Shown: positions 18,452 to 25,664, numbered from the stretch's first letter. The stretch: DNA of 64,000 bases from Flavobacteriaceae bacterium EG-1 (GCF_009649685.1 NZ_WJPK01000002.1:598202-662201), one strand, 5' to 3'. Notes: generated by a model from the letters alone, not told the origin. Program-made: numbers and translations.

Positions 18452-19165
18452 ATGTTACAAAAACTAAATTTAGAACATATTCTATTTCTTGACATTGAAA
18501 CCGTACCACAAAAAGAAGGTTTTAATGAGCTTGACGATGACTATAAATTGCTTTGGGAACATAAAACGCAATACCAACGCAAGGAAGAATTCACAGCAGA
18601 AGAATTTTACGATAGAGCTGGAATATGGGCTGAGTTTGGTAAGATAATCTGTATTTCAGTTGGGTATTTTAAATATGAAGGTAGCACTAGAAATTTTAGA
18701 GTTACAACCTTTTATGGTTCAGAATTAAAACTTTTGAAAGACTTCAAAAACTTAATAATTACACATTTTAGTGCTGCAAAGCATTTACTTTGCGCACACA
18801 ACGGTAAAGAATTTGACTTTCCGTACATCGCAAGACGAATGATTATAAATAGTATTGAATTACCTTACAAGCTTGATTTATTCGGTAAAAAACCCTGGGA
18901 AGTAGCACATTTAGACACTATGGATTTATGGAAATTTGGTGATTATAAAAACTATACTTCCTTAAAGTTAATGACAAAGGTTCTCGGTATTCCTTCACCT
19001 AAAGATGATATAGATGGCAGTCAAGTACGTGATGTATTTTATGAAGAAAATGGTATTGAACGCATTATAAACTATTGTGAAAAAGATACTATTGCGGTTG
19101 CACAAGTACTCCTTCGCTTAAGAAATGAACCCATTTTAACTGCAGACGAAATAAGGCACGTGTAA
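18452..19165 (+). CDS. Predicted 3'-5' exonuclease, PolB-like
   Basis: A 237-residue DnaQ/RNase H-like exonuclease similar to the proofreading domain of family B polymerases (the DNA_pol_B_exo2 group). Acidic catalytic residues are visible in FLDIETVPQ (D14, E16), LCAHNGKEFDFPYIARRM, HLDTMDLWKF and the last motif YCEKDTIAVAQVLLR. It is free-standing, with no polymerase domain. Function is probably DNA or RNA end trimming. It is followed after 83 bp by the FKBP gene, which has its own -7 box. Confidence 0.85.
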   Translation: MLQKLNLEHILFLDIETVPQKEGFNELDDDYKLLWEHKTQYQRKEEFTAEEFYDRAGIWAEFGKIICISVGYFKYEGSTRNFRVTTFYGSELKLLKDFKNLIITHFSAAKHLLCAHNGKEFDFPYIARRMIINSIELPYKLDLFGKKPWEVAHLDTMDLWKFGDYKNYTSLKLMTKVLGIPSPKDDIDGSQVRDVFYEENGIERIINYCEKDTIAVAQVLLRLRNEPILTADEIRHV

Positions 19166-19218
19166 TTTATTATAGTATTTAAAAGCCCTTTATTTATTTC
19201 TAGAAAGCATTGCTTTTC

Positions 19219-19226
19219 TATATTTG
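19219..19226 (+). promoter_or_regulatory. Bacteroidota -7 box (TATATTTG)
   Basis: Exact TAnnTTTG match 22 bp before ATG 19249, supporting that start for the FKBP lipoprotein. It overlaps an imperfect inverted repeat (about 19200-19220, TAGAAAGCA / TGCTTTTCTA). Confidence 0.4.
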
Positions 19227-19248
19227 TCATCAAAAAATAATTCCGGCT

Positions 19249-19707
19249 ATGAAATACGTTGTTTCGACTTTATTTATTCTTATTTGTTTCTCTTGTGCTA
19301 ATGATAAGAAATCTGAACAGATTGACTATACAATACAAAATGAACAAGATATTACTGCTTACATCGCAGAAAACAATTTAACCGCCCAAAAGAGTACTAC
19401 TGGTCTATATTATGTAATAAACAATCCTGGAGCAGGTGAACAGCCTTCAGCTAGTTCTAATGTTACTGTAGCATATAAAGGGTATTATCTAGATGGAACT
19501 GTATTTGATCAAAGTGACGCACAAGGCATTTCATTTAGCCTGCAAAATGTAATTAAAGGTTGGACAGAAGGAATAACATACTTTAAAGAAGGTGGCAATG
19601 GAATTTTACTAGTTCCTTCTCATCTGGGATATGGTAGTACAGATACACGAAGTATTCCTGGGGGTTCAGTACTAATTTTTGATGTAAGCCTGATATCGGT
19701 TAACTAA
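19249..19707 (+). CDS. FKBP-type peptidyl-prolyl isomerase lipoprotein
   Basis: A 152-residue lipoprotein folding factor. ATG 19249 is preferred over 19210 because it gives a clean lipoprotein signal (MKYVVSTLFILICFSC, lipobox C16) and lies downstream of a -7 box. The FKBP domain (about 55-152) shows NVTVAYKGYYLDGTVFD, GWTEGITYFKEGGNGILLVPSHLGYG and SVLIFDVSLISV, the standard core with active-site aromatics. Acts on prolyl bonds of envelope proteins. It is convergent with the nuclease gene, 7 bp between stops. Confidence 0.9.
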   Translation: MKYVVSTLFILICFSCANDKKSEQIDYTIQNEQDITAYIAENNLTAQKSTTGLYYVINNPGAGEQPSASSNVTVAYKGYYLDGTVFDQSDAQGISFSLQNVIKGWTEGITYFKEGGNGILLVPSHLGYGSTDTRSIPGGSVLIFDVSLISVN

Positions 19708-19714
19708 GAAAAAA

Positions 19715-20689
19715 CTATTTATTATACTTAAGTTGAATATATACAGGAAAGTGGTCACTATATCCTCCAATATATTTACGCCCAGCATATGTGCGATAAG
19801 GAGAACCTGAGTACTTACCTTTTAATTCTTTCAGAAATTTTTCATCAAAAATATTAGCATGAGCAAAACTATGTGTCCCCTTTTCATAGTTGAAAAAATT
19901 GTGTGAGAAGAGAATCTGATCAAATAATGACCATGACCTCTTGTAATTTGCGCTACCCCTTTCTTCAGTTATGAGCTTCTCCATTGGATTATACAAGGTA
20001 GTGTCTTCTTTTAAAGTTGCAATGCTTTTTTCAAATGGACCATCATTAAAATCACCCATCACTATATAATTGGGTTCTAAAGTATCTTTTTCTATTCGAG
20101 ACATAAATTCTTTAAGAGTCTCGGCAGCTCTAACTCTTTTATAACCAGTTTCTTGATCGCCATCGCGCCGAGAGGGCCAATGATTTACAAAAACATGCAA
20201 CTCCTCACCATTTAACTCCCCTTTTACATAAAGAATATCACGTGTAGTATCTCGAATTCCGTTTTCTTCAATTAATAGTAATGTTATAGGTTCTGAATGT
20301 AAAACTTTAAAGCTAGGTTTATGATAAATTAATGCCGTATCAATCCCTCGTTCATCTGGCGAATCATAATGTACAAATCCATAATCAATGTCTTGTAAAG
20401 GTTGGGCATTAATTAAATCTTGAATAACACTGTCATTCTCAACCTCTGCAACTCCCACTAAAACTGGTGGTCTGTCGGAAGAAACTTTGCCAATTTCTGC
20501 AATAGTCTTAGCCAGCTTAATCAATTTTCTATTGTATCGTTTCTTTGACCATTTTTTAAAACCTCTTGGAGTAAAATCATCATCTAATGTGTCTACATCA
20601 TCTTTTGTATCGAATAAATTCTCAAGGTTATAAAAGGCAATTGTATAAAGCGAATTACTTTTCTTCCGCTTTAGAAAGGATAAAAACAT
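19715..20689 (-). CDS. Endonuclease/exonuclease/phosphatase family protein
   Basis: A 324-residue EEP-fold hydrolase. The N-terminal YTIAFYNLENLFDT has the metal-binding Asn and Glu; then VGVAEVEND, the catalytic-type VNHWPSRRDG, IVMGDFNDGPFE (Asp-Asn pair) and YSDHFPVYIQL (terminal Asp-His). There is no obvious signal peptide. Flavobacterial members are often annotated simply as endonuclease; DNA, RNA or phosphoester substrates are all possible. Divergent from hflX. Confidence 0.88.
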   Translation of the reverse strand: MFLSFLKRKKSNSLYTIAFYNLENLFDTKDDVDTLDDDFTPRGFKKWSKKRYNRKLIKLAKTIAEIGKVSSDRPPVLVGVAEVENDSVIQDLINAQPLQDIDYGFVHYDSPDERGIDTALIYHKPSFKVLHSEPITLLLIEENGIRDTTRDILYVKGELNGEELHVFVNHWPSRRDGDQETGYKRVRAAETLKEFMSRIEKDTLEPNYIVMGDFNDGPFEKSIATLKEDTTLYNPMEKLITEERGSANYKRSWSLFDQILFSHNFFNYEKGTHSFAHANIFDEKFLKELKGKYSGSPYRTYAGRKYIGGYSDHFPVYIQLKYNK

Positions 20690-20741
20690 TTATGTATACG
20701 TATTTGATAGTCATCAAAAGTACGAAATCATAGGTATTGAT

Positions 20742-20749
20742 TAGATTTG
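20742..20749 (+). promoter_or_regulatory. hflX -7 box (TAGATTTG)
   Basis: Exact TAnnTTTG match 16 bp before the hflX ATG, in the divergent gap with the nuclease gene. Confidence 0.45.
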
Positions 20750-20765
20750 CACTAGATAATAAAAT

Positions 20766-21980
20766 ATGTTAGAACAGAAAACAATAGAATATGAAAAGGC
20801 CGTATTGATAGGAATTATCAATAGAGAGCAAAGTGAAGAAAAAGTAAGTGAATACCTGGACGAACTTGAATTCTTAACCTACACAGCAGGGGGTGAAGTA
20901 ACTAAGAGGTTTGTACAGCGTATGGAGGTACCCAATCCTAAAACACTAATCGGAAGTGGTAAAATGTTAGAAGTTGAATCTTATGTTAAAGGAAATGATA
21001 TTGGCTCTGTTATCTTCGATGATGAACTTACACCTGCTCAACAAAAAAACATAGAGAAAATATTGAAATGTAAGATTCTTGATCGTACAACTTTAATCTT
21101 AGATATTTTTGCTCAACGTGCGCAAACAAGTTATGCACGTACACAAGTAGAACTTGCCCAATACGAATACCTATTGCCCCGACTAACTGGACTTTGGACT
21201 CACTTGGAAAGGCAAAAAGGGGGTATTGGAATGCGCGGTCCTGGTGAAACTGAAATTGAAACAGATAGACGAATCGTTCGTGACCGAATTTCATTGCTAA
21301 AGAAAAAGTTAGAAAAGATTGATCGCCAAATGGAAACGCAGCGAGGCAATCGAGGAGCTTTGGTTAGAGTTGCATTAGTTGGTTACACAAACGTTGGCAA
21401 ATCTACACTAATGAATGTGATAAGCAAAAGTGAAGTATTTGCCGAAAACAAACTTTTTGCCACCTTAGATACAACCGTTCGAAAAGTAGTTATTGGTAAT
21501 CTACCTTTTTTACTTAGTGATACAGTAGGATTTATTCGAAAACTACCTACACAACTAGTTGAAAGCTTTAAAAGTACATTGGATGAAGTTCGTGAAGCAG
21601 ATTTATTACTTCATGTTGTTGATATTTCGCACCCTCAATTCGAAGAACATATAGCTTCAGTAAATAAGATTTTGGGAGAAATAAAAAGTGCTGATAAAAA
21701 GACCATAATGGTTTTTAACAAAATAGATCAATATAAGCACGAAATAATTGAAGATGATGATTTAATTACTACAAAGAGCAACATTCATTTTACCATTGAT
21801 GAATGGAAAAAGACTTGGATGGAAAAAATTGGTGATCGGGCTCTTTTTATCTCTGCTTTAAACAAAGAAAATTTAGATGAGTTTAGAACTCGTGTGTATC
21901 GTGAAGTTAGAGATATTCATGTTACTCGTTTTCCGTATAATAATTTTCTTTATCCCGAAAATTTAGATGAATATCAATAA
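20766..21980 (+). CDS. hflX: Ribosome-associated GTPase HflX
   Basis: GTPase that binds 50S subunits or stalled 70S ribosomes and can split them under stress. The 404 residues comprise an N-terminal HflX domain (about 1-190) with the signature GGIGMRGPGETEIETDRR (about 152-169) and a coiled linker, then the G domain: G1 GYTNVGKS (206-213), G3 DTVGF (252-256) and G4 NKID. It is followed by a 1.2-kb region without credible genes that contains the small-RNA-like repeats, transcribed in the same direction. Confidence 0.95.
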   Translation: MLEQKTIEYEKAVLIGIINREQSEEKVSEYLDELEFLTYTAGGEVTKRFVQRMEVPNPKTLIGSGKMLEVESYVKGNDIGSVIFDDELTPAQQKNIEKILKCKILDRTTLILDIFAQRAQTSYARTQVELAQYEYLLPRLTGLWTHLERQKGGIGMRGPGETEIETDRRIVRDRISLLKKKLEKIDRQMETQRGNRGALVRVALVGYTNVGKSTLMNVISKSEVFAENKLFATLDTTVRKVVIGNLPFLLSDTVGFIRKLPTQLVESFKSTLDEVREADLLLHVVDISHPQFEEHIASVNKILGEIKSADKKTIMVFNKIDQYKHEIIEDDDLITTKSNIHFTIDEWKKTWMEKIGDRALFISALNKENLDEFRTRVYREVRDIHVTRFPYNNFLYPENLDEYQ

Positions 21981-22003
21981 TAATTTAAGGTAAAATAGTG
22001 TAC

Positions 22004-22098
22004 TTCATCGAAGAAATTTACCGTTCATATTTTTCACAACAATAGGTGCCTAGTTCACAACAATAATTTAGCAACGTTTTAATTCTGTTATATATTTA
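22004..22098 (+). promoter_or_regulatory. Operator-promoter of repeat unit 1
   Basis: Contains an upstream box TTCATCGAAGAAA (from 22004), a direct repeat CACAACA at 22035 and 22056 (period 21 bp), a conserved ATTTAG about 24 nt before the -7 box, and the -7-like box TATATTTA at 22091-22098, exactly 56 nt after the first repeat. The same arrangement recurs in units 2, 3 and 5. Confidence 0.65.
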
Positions 22099-22103
22099 CA
22101 GTG

Positions 22104-22261
22104 TAATTAAGTGATAGTGTTCACCCCAAATCGAAACTTGAACTTAACCAAAAAAAATGATGGTTTCCCTAAAGCCTGACTTTTAACCTACTTGAAGTAA
22201 GACCCAATCTTACGAAACCCTACTTATCAAAGAAAAAACGCCCCATATAGGGGCTTTTTTT
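22104..22261 (+). ncRNA. Small-RNA-like repeat unit 1
   Basis: Predicted transcript of about 158 nt from about 6 nt after the -7 box to the end of a T-tract. No credible coding frame. The 5' end GTAATTAA is conserved. A possible hairpin GTTCA..TGAAC (about 22118-22145) presents CCCC in its loop. The shared element CCCCAAATYGRAACTT lies at 22124-22139, and CCTACTT occurs twice (22187 and 22219). The start site is inferred from the promoter; transcription is unproven. Confidence 0.6.
22240..22261 (+). terminator. Terminator of unit 1
   Basis: Stem GCCCC / GGGGC around ATATA, preceded by six A and followed by seven T. Confidence 0.75.
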
Positions 22262-22332
22262 ATATTCAAAGTTGAATTATACATGATTAAACACAGCTCA
22301 TAATTACAACACAAACAGCTATTTACATGTGT

Positions 22333-22427
22333 TTTATCGAAGAATTTTACCGTTCATATCTTTCACAACAAAATAGACTACGTTCACAACAATAATTTAG
22401 CGAAGTTTATATTAGACCATACATTTA
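22333..22427 (+). promoter_or_regulatory. Operator-promoter of repeat unit 2
   Basis: Upstream box TTTATCGAAGAA from 22333, direct repeats CACAACA at 22364 and 22385 (period 21), conserved AATAATTTAG, and -7-like box TACATTTA at 22420-22427. All distances equal those of unit 1 (31 nt from box to repeat, 56 nt from repeat to -7). Confidence 0.65.
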
Positions 22428-22432
22428 CATCG

Positions 22433-22587
22433 TAATTAAGTATTAGTCTTAACCCCAAATTAAGCAAATACAAACACGAAATTAAAAGCGCCTTTTTCCC
22501 CAAATTGGAACTTAAAAAAATATAGAAAGCTACTATTTCAAAATCTACTTAACTTAAAAAAAGTCCCAATTTGATTGGGACTTTTTT
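22433..22587 (+). ncRNA. Small-RNA-like repeat unit 2
   Basis: Predicted transcript of about 155 nt. It opens with GTAATTAAG, then a small hairpin CTTAA-CCCCAAA-TTAAG with a C-rich loop. A 40-nt stretch (22476-22515) is 39/40 identical to unit 3 and contains CCCCAAATTGGAACTT. TCTACTT is at 22544-22550. Ends in a strong terminator. No credible reading frame. Confidence 0.62.
22561..22587 (+). terminator. Terminator of unit 2
   Basis: Perfect 10-bp stem AAGTCCCAAT / ATTGGGACTT with TTG loop, then six T. The stem sequence is unrelated to those of the other units. Confidence 0.85.
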
Positions 22588-22657
22588 ATTTGCAGCGCTT
22601 CCTATTTTCGAATGTATATTAACTTCTTAAAAAATATATTTTCAAACAATAACGTAG

Positions 22658-22753
22658 TTCATCGAAGAAAAACAATACTTCATATTTTTCACAACATTAT
22701 AGCCTATCTACACAACAATATTTTATCATAATTTAAAAAGCATCATACCTTTA
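22658..22753 (+). promoter_or_regulatory. Operator-promoter of repeat unit 3
   Basis: Upstream box TTCATCGAAGAAA from 22658, direct repeats CACAACA at 22690 and 22711 (period 21), -7-like box TACCTTTA at 22746-22753, again 56 nt after the first repeat. One extra base lies between box and repeat compared with units 1 and 2. Confidence 0.65.
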
Positions 22754-22758
22754 CAATG

Positions 22759-22905
22759 TAATTAATTGATAGGTTATAATTCCAATCAAAAATTACTACG
22801 AAATTAAAAGCGCCTTTTTCCCCAAATCGGAACTTAACCAAGAAACAAACCAATATTTAACAAAACCTACTTTAAAAAAGCTCGACAGTTGTGTCGAGTT
22901 TTTTT
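22759..22905 (+). ncRNA. Small-RNA-like repeat unit 3
   Basis: Predicted transcript of about 147 nt opening with GTAATTAATTGATAG. It contains the 40-nt block shared with unit 2 (22798-22837), including CCCCAAATCGGAACTT (22820-22835), and CCTACTT at 22866-22872 just before the terminator. Confidence 0.62.
22881..22905 (+). terminator. Terminator of unit 3
   Basis: Stem CTCGAC / GTCGAG with loop AGTTGT, preceded by six A (then one G) and followed by seven T. Confidence 0.8.
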
Positions 22906-22932
22906 ATGCTCAATATTTCCTATTTTATGTAT

Positions 22933-23029
22933 TTCGTCGGAAAAATCGTGCATTTTAACTTGATTCACAACAACTATATAATTGTTGACAACAAAAATTA
23001 CTTTAAAAGTGATGCTAAATTTATTTTCG
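22933..23029 (+). promoter_or_regulatory. Degenerate operator-promoter of repeat unit 4
   Basis: Diverged copy: TTCGTCGGAAAAA from 22933, repeats CACAACA (22966) and GACAACA (22987) still 21 bp apart. The position 56 nt downstream reads TATTTTCG (23022-23029), an imperfect -7 box. It may be weak, inactive or differently regulated. Confidence 0.45.
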
Positions 23030-23034
23030 AAAAG

Positions 23035-23193
23035 TATTTGAGATGTAGTGTTGTTCCAATTCTTATTACTTAATCAATTTTATACTATATAATCAAGCCT
23101 AGATTTGGCAAAAATTAAATTCTAGGCCACTGTGCAACCAAATTTAATGTATACTTAAACAAAAACGTCCCGCATATGCGGGACGTTTTATTA
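23035..23193 (+). ncRNA. Diverged small-RNA-like repeat unit 4
   Basis: About 159 nt between the degenerate promoter and the palindromic terminator. It lacks the C-rich and CCTACTT elements of units 1-3 but has a stem GCCTAGA (23097-23103) / TCTAGGC (23121-23127). Included because the upstream architecture and length match; it could be a decayed copy. Confidence 0.4.
23162..23189. terminator. Bidirectional terminator, 28-bp perfect palindrome
   Basis: A perfect palindrome, AAAACGTCCCGCAT followed by its reverse complement, flanked by A-rich and T-rich runs on each side. It can end both the plus-strand unit 4 and the minus-strand DUF3078 gene, whose stop is at 23218. Confidence 0.85.
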
Positions 23194-23217
23194 TTATGTT
23201 GTATAGCTTATCTTCTA

Positions 23218-24156
23218 TTAAAAAGCATAATTTAAACCAAACAACCAATAAGATTGAAGATCATTATCAATGCTATCAAATGTGGCACTTGGATCTAATT
23301 CTGCAGCAGGAGCTTTATTAATTACATAATCAAGTGCTTCTTGCTTATTGTTTCTTAAACCAAATTCAAAACCAAGTCCAATACCATTCCATATTGTGTA
23401 ACCGAATGAGTTAATCCAAGTCCAGTTAGACAAGTCACTACTTTTATAACTTTGAAAGGTTGAAAAGTTCGTCTTAAAGTTAACCGCACCTATTTGTCTC
23501 GTATAATCTGCTACTATTTTAGCACCTAAAGAAGATTCATAAACAGCATCGTTTTTAGCGAATACAAAGTTGTAGTTTAACGGATGTATCACAACCACTA
23601 AATCTGTTATTGGTGTCCATGTAGCACCAAAACCTAAATCTAAATAACCAGGATCATTAAAATTGTCCAAAATGGTAGTTCTATACTCCCCAAGACCGGA
23701 AATAGCAAACTTATCGCTTAATTTTCTACCATATAATGAGGTTATTGTAAAAACATCAGTAGTACCACTAAAACCATCATCATCAGTATCAATGTCTTTA
23801 TTATCTAGTTTCACCCATTGCAAATTAATATTACCTGAGTTTCTCCAGAAAAATTTATCACGGTCTAAATTTGCAAAACCGTTAATTGTAATCCCAATAT
23901 TCCCAGAAGAGTTATTTGGTTTTCCTTGTGAGTACCAGTTACTAAAACCAGATAGATTAGCTCCAATTGTTCCAAAGGCACCTTTTTTCCATCCTGGAAA
24001 GGCATCAATTTGACCTTGTAAGGCATCTACACGACCTTGAATAGCCGCAACCGAATCCTTTTTCGCAGCTTGTTCAGTTTTCAGCTCTTCTAATGTTTGA
24101 CCTGAGACCGCAATAAAAGTTAAAGTGGCAACGAGGGTAAATACTACTTTTTTCAT
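23218..24156 (-). CDS. DUF3078 outer-membrane-type protein
   Basis: A 312-residue exported protein: signal peptide (1 to about 19, ends VSGQ), a short coiled-coil-like segment (about 20-52, LEELKTEQAAKKDSVAAIQG), then a beta-strand-rich region with alternating hydrophobic residues ending in LFGLNYAF, whose terminal Phe is typical of outer-membrane barrels. It matches DUF3078, common in flavobacteria, function unknown. It has its own -7 box, so it may be separate from the suf operon that precedes it. Confidence 0.85.
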   Translation of the reverse strand: MKKVVFTLVATLTFIAVSGQTLEELKTEQAAKKDSVAAIQGRVDALQGQIDAFPGWKKGAFGTIGANLSGFSNWYSQGKPNNSSGNIGITINGFANLDRDKFFWRNSGNINLQWVKLDNKDIDTDDDGFSGTTDVFTITSLYGRKLSDKFAISGLGEYRTTILDNFNDPGYLDLGFGATWTPITDLVVVIHPLNYNFVFAKNDAVYESSLGAKIVADYTRQIGAVNFKTNFSTFQSYKSSDLSNWTWINSFGYTIWNGIGLGFEFGLRNNKQEALDYVINKAPAAELDPSATFDSIDNDLQSYWLFGLNYAF

Positions 24157-24194
24157 TTTAAAATGTTTAGTTTATCGTTTATAGTTATGACACA

Positions 24195-24202
24195 CAAAAA
24201 TA
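24195..24202 (-). promoter_or_regulatory. -7 box of the DUF3078 gene (TATTTTTG on minus)
   Basis: Exact TAnnTTTG match on the minus strand, 38 bp before the start codon. No clear TTG -33 element. Confidence 0.4.
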
Positions 24203-24234
24203 CAAATAGTCACATATTTAAGTATAAATAATAG

Positions 24235-24741
24235 TTACTTTCTTTTGAAAAGTGGTACGGCTGAACAGGCTTCACCATACATTAATGATTTGGCAACTGG
24301 CCTAAGATAAGAAGTGGCTTGTATGTAAGCATTTGCAGGTACAGGTTTACTACTACAACCTTTAATAATGACCATTTTATCTTTATAATCTGAAAAATCA
24401 AGACTTTGTAATATTTCTTGGTATAATAAATTTTCTAATGCCTCTAAATTACCTTTTACGACTCTTTTCGCAAAGGGCTGAATATGGGCAGCTATCAACA
24501 TAAAGGCCCATCCTGGCACTATCGCATCAGTTGAGCAAAATAGAGCAACATAAGCATCTTGATATTGATTCCAATTATGATTGGCTATATATTCTCTAAA
24601 TTCTTTTTCCCTAACAACTATACCCTCATATAACCAGTCTTTAATATCAATAGTCTTTCTTACACCTTCGAGATAATAATCTTCTAGGTCAAAAGTAATA
24701 AGCTTACTCTGTGCAACACGATTTACAATCTCATCGGCCAT
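24235..24741 (-). CDS. DUF2480 family protein
   Basis: A 168-residue soluble protein matching DUF2480, a Bacteroidota family nearly always near suf genes. Visible features: DLEDYYLEGVRKTIDIKDWLYEG at the N-terminus and VIIKGCSSKPVPANAYIQATSYLRPVAKSLMYGEACSAVPLF at the C-terminus, with two Cys in GCSSKP and GEACS that could bind metal or sulfur. Role unknown; Fe-S biogenesis is inferred from context. It is 21 bp downstream of the DUF59 gene. Confidence 0.85.
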   Translation of the reverse strand: MADEIVNRVAQSKLITFDLEDYYLEGVRKTIDIKDWLYEGIVVREKEFREYIANHNWNQYQDAYVALFCSTDAIVPGWAFMLIAAHIQPFAKRVVKGNLEALENLLYQEILQSLDFSDYKDKMVIIKGCSSKPVPANAYIQATSYLRPVAKSLMYGEACSAVPLFKRK

Positions 24742-24762
24742 ACTACTAAAATTTAAAGCTAT

Positions 24763-25095
24763 TTACAGAAAACCTAGTTCTAACTTAGCCTCTTCACTCA
24801 TTAATTCTTGAGTCCATGGTGGATCAAAAGTTATTTCTACTTGAGCATCATTAACCAAATCTAAAGATTTTACCTTTTCTTCTACCTCTGCTGGTAGCGA
24901 TTCGGCAACCGGACAGTTTGGAGAGGTTAATGTCATAAGTATCTTTACTTCATTATCTTCATTAACTAAAACATCATAAATTAAGCCTAATTCATAAATG
25001 TCTACAGGTATCTCTGGGTCATATATGGTTTTGAGCACCCGTACTATTTTCTCACCTAACTCTTCAGTATCTACGGTAGTTATTTCTTCGCTCAT
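24763..25095 (-). CDS. DUF59/MIP18-type Fe-S assembly protein (SufT-like)
   Basis: A 110-residue protein of the MIP18/PaaD-like (DUF59) group: TIYDPEIPVDIYELGLIYDV, then LTSPNCPVAESLP with the conserved Cys, and TFDPPWTQELMSEEAKLELGFL. These proteins help mature or transfer Fe-S clusters. Part of the suf operon between sufE and DUF2480. Confidence 0.92.
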   Translation of the reverse strand: MSEEITTVDTEELGEKIVRVLKTIYDPEIPVDIYELGLIYDVLVNEDNEVKILMTLTSPNCPVAESLPAEVEEKVKSLDLVNDAQVEITFDPPWTQELMSEEAKLELGFL

Positions 25096-25170
25096 CTTAC
25101 TTTATTTTATTTACTTTTAGTTAAATGTGTCTGTCAAATAAAAAGTCAAAAACATTTACTACTTGTCTAT

Positions 25171-25593
25171 TTAATTCAATTGTGTTTGATAAGCAATTGC
25201 ATATAATTTTATTTGCTTAACCATACTTACCAAACCATTAGCTCTTGTAGGAGACAAATGTTCTTTTAAACCAATTTCATCAATAAATGCGGTATCTGCA
25301 TCAATAATATCTTGTGGTGTTTGATTACTGAAAGCACGAATTAAAACAGCAATTATACCTTTTGTTATTATTGCATCACTGTCTGCCGTAAATATCAACT
25401 TATTGCCATCTAATTTTGCATGTACCCACACTTTACTTTGACAACCTTTAATAATATAGTCGTCAGTTTTAAACTGCTCATCAATTAAAGGTAACGATTT
25501 GCCCAATTCTATCATATACTCATAACGTTGCATCCAATCTTCAAACATTGCAAACTCATCAATAATCTCTTCTTGAATTTCTTTAATCTTCAT
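25171..25593 (-). CDS. sufE: Cysteine desulfuration protein SufE
   Basis: Accepts persulfide sulfur from SufS and passes it to the SufBCD scaffold. The 140 residues contain the acceptor Cys C51 in IIKGCQSKVWVHA and the SufE helical end SPTRANGLVSMVKQIKLYA. It is 71 bp after sufS. Confidence 0.95.
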   Translation of the reverse strand: MKIKEIQEEIIDEFAMFEDWMQRYEYMIELGKSLPLIDEQFKTDDYIIKGCQSKVWVHAKLDGNKLIFTADSDAIITKGIIAVLIRAFSNQTPQDIIDADTAFIDEIGLKEHLSPTRANGLVSMVKQIKLYAIAYQTQLN

Positions 25594-25664
25594 GCACTAA
25601 TTTTCTACAAAAATACAATAAGAATAAGTGGCAATCAATTCTTTAAGGGAATGATAACAATTGG

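Noticed and set aside
22891-23073. 60-codon plus-strand reading frame in the repeat region
   Set aside because: It spans the terminator of unit 3 and the promoter region of unit 4, shows no family features and is not shared by the other units.
22004-23193. Interpretation of the repeats as a MITE or insertion sequence
   Set aside because: No terminal inverted repeats or target duplications were seen; fixed promoter spacing and different terminators fit transcription units better.
22004-23193. CRISPR array
   Set aside because: Units are about 300 bp apart, are not identical short repeats, and no cas genes are present.
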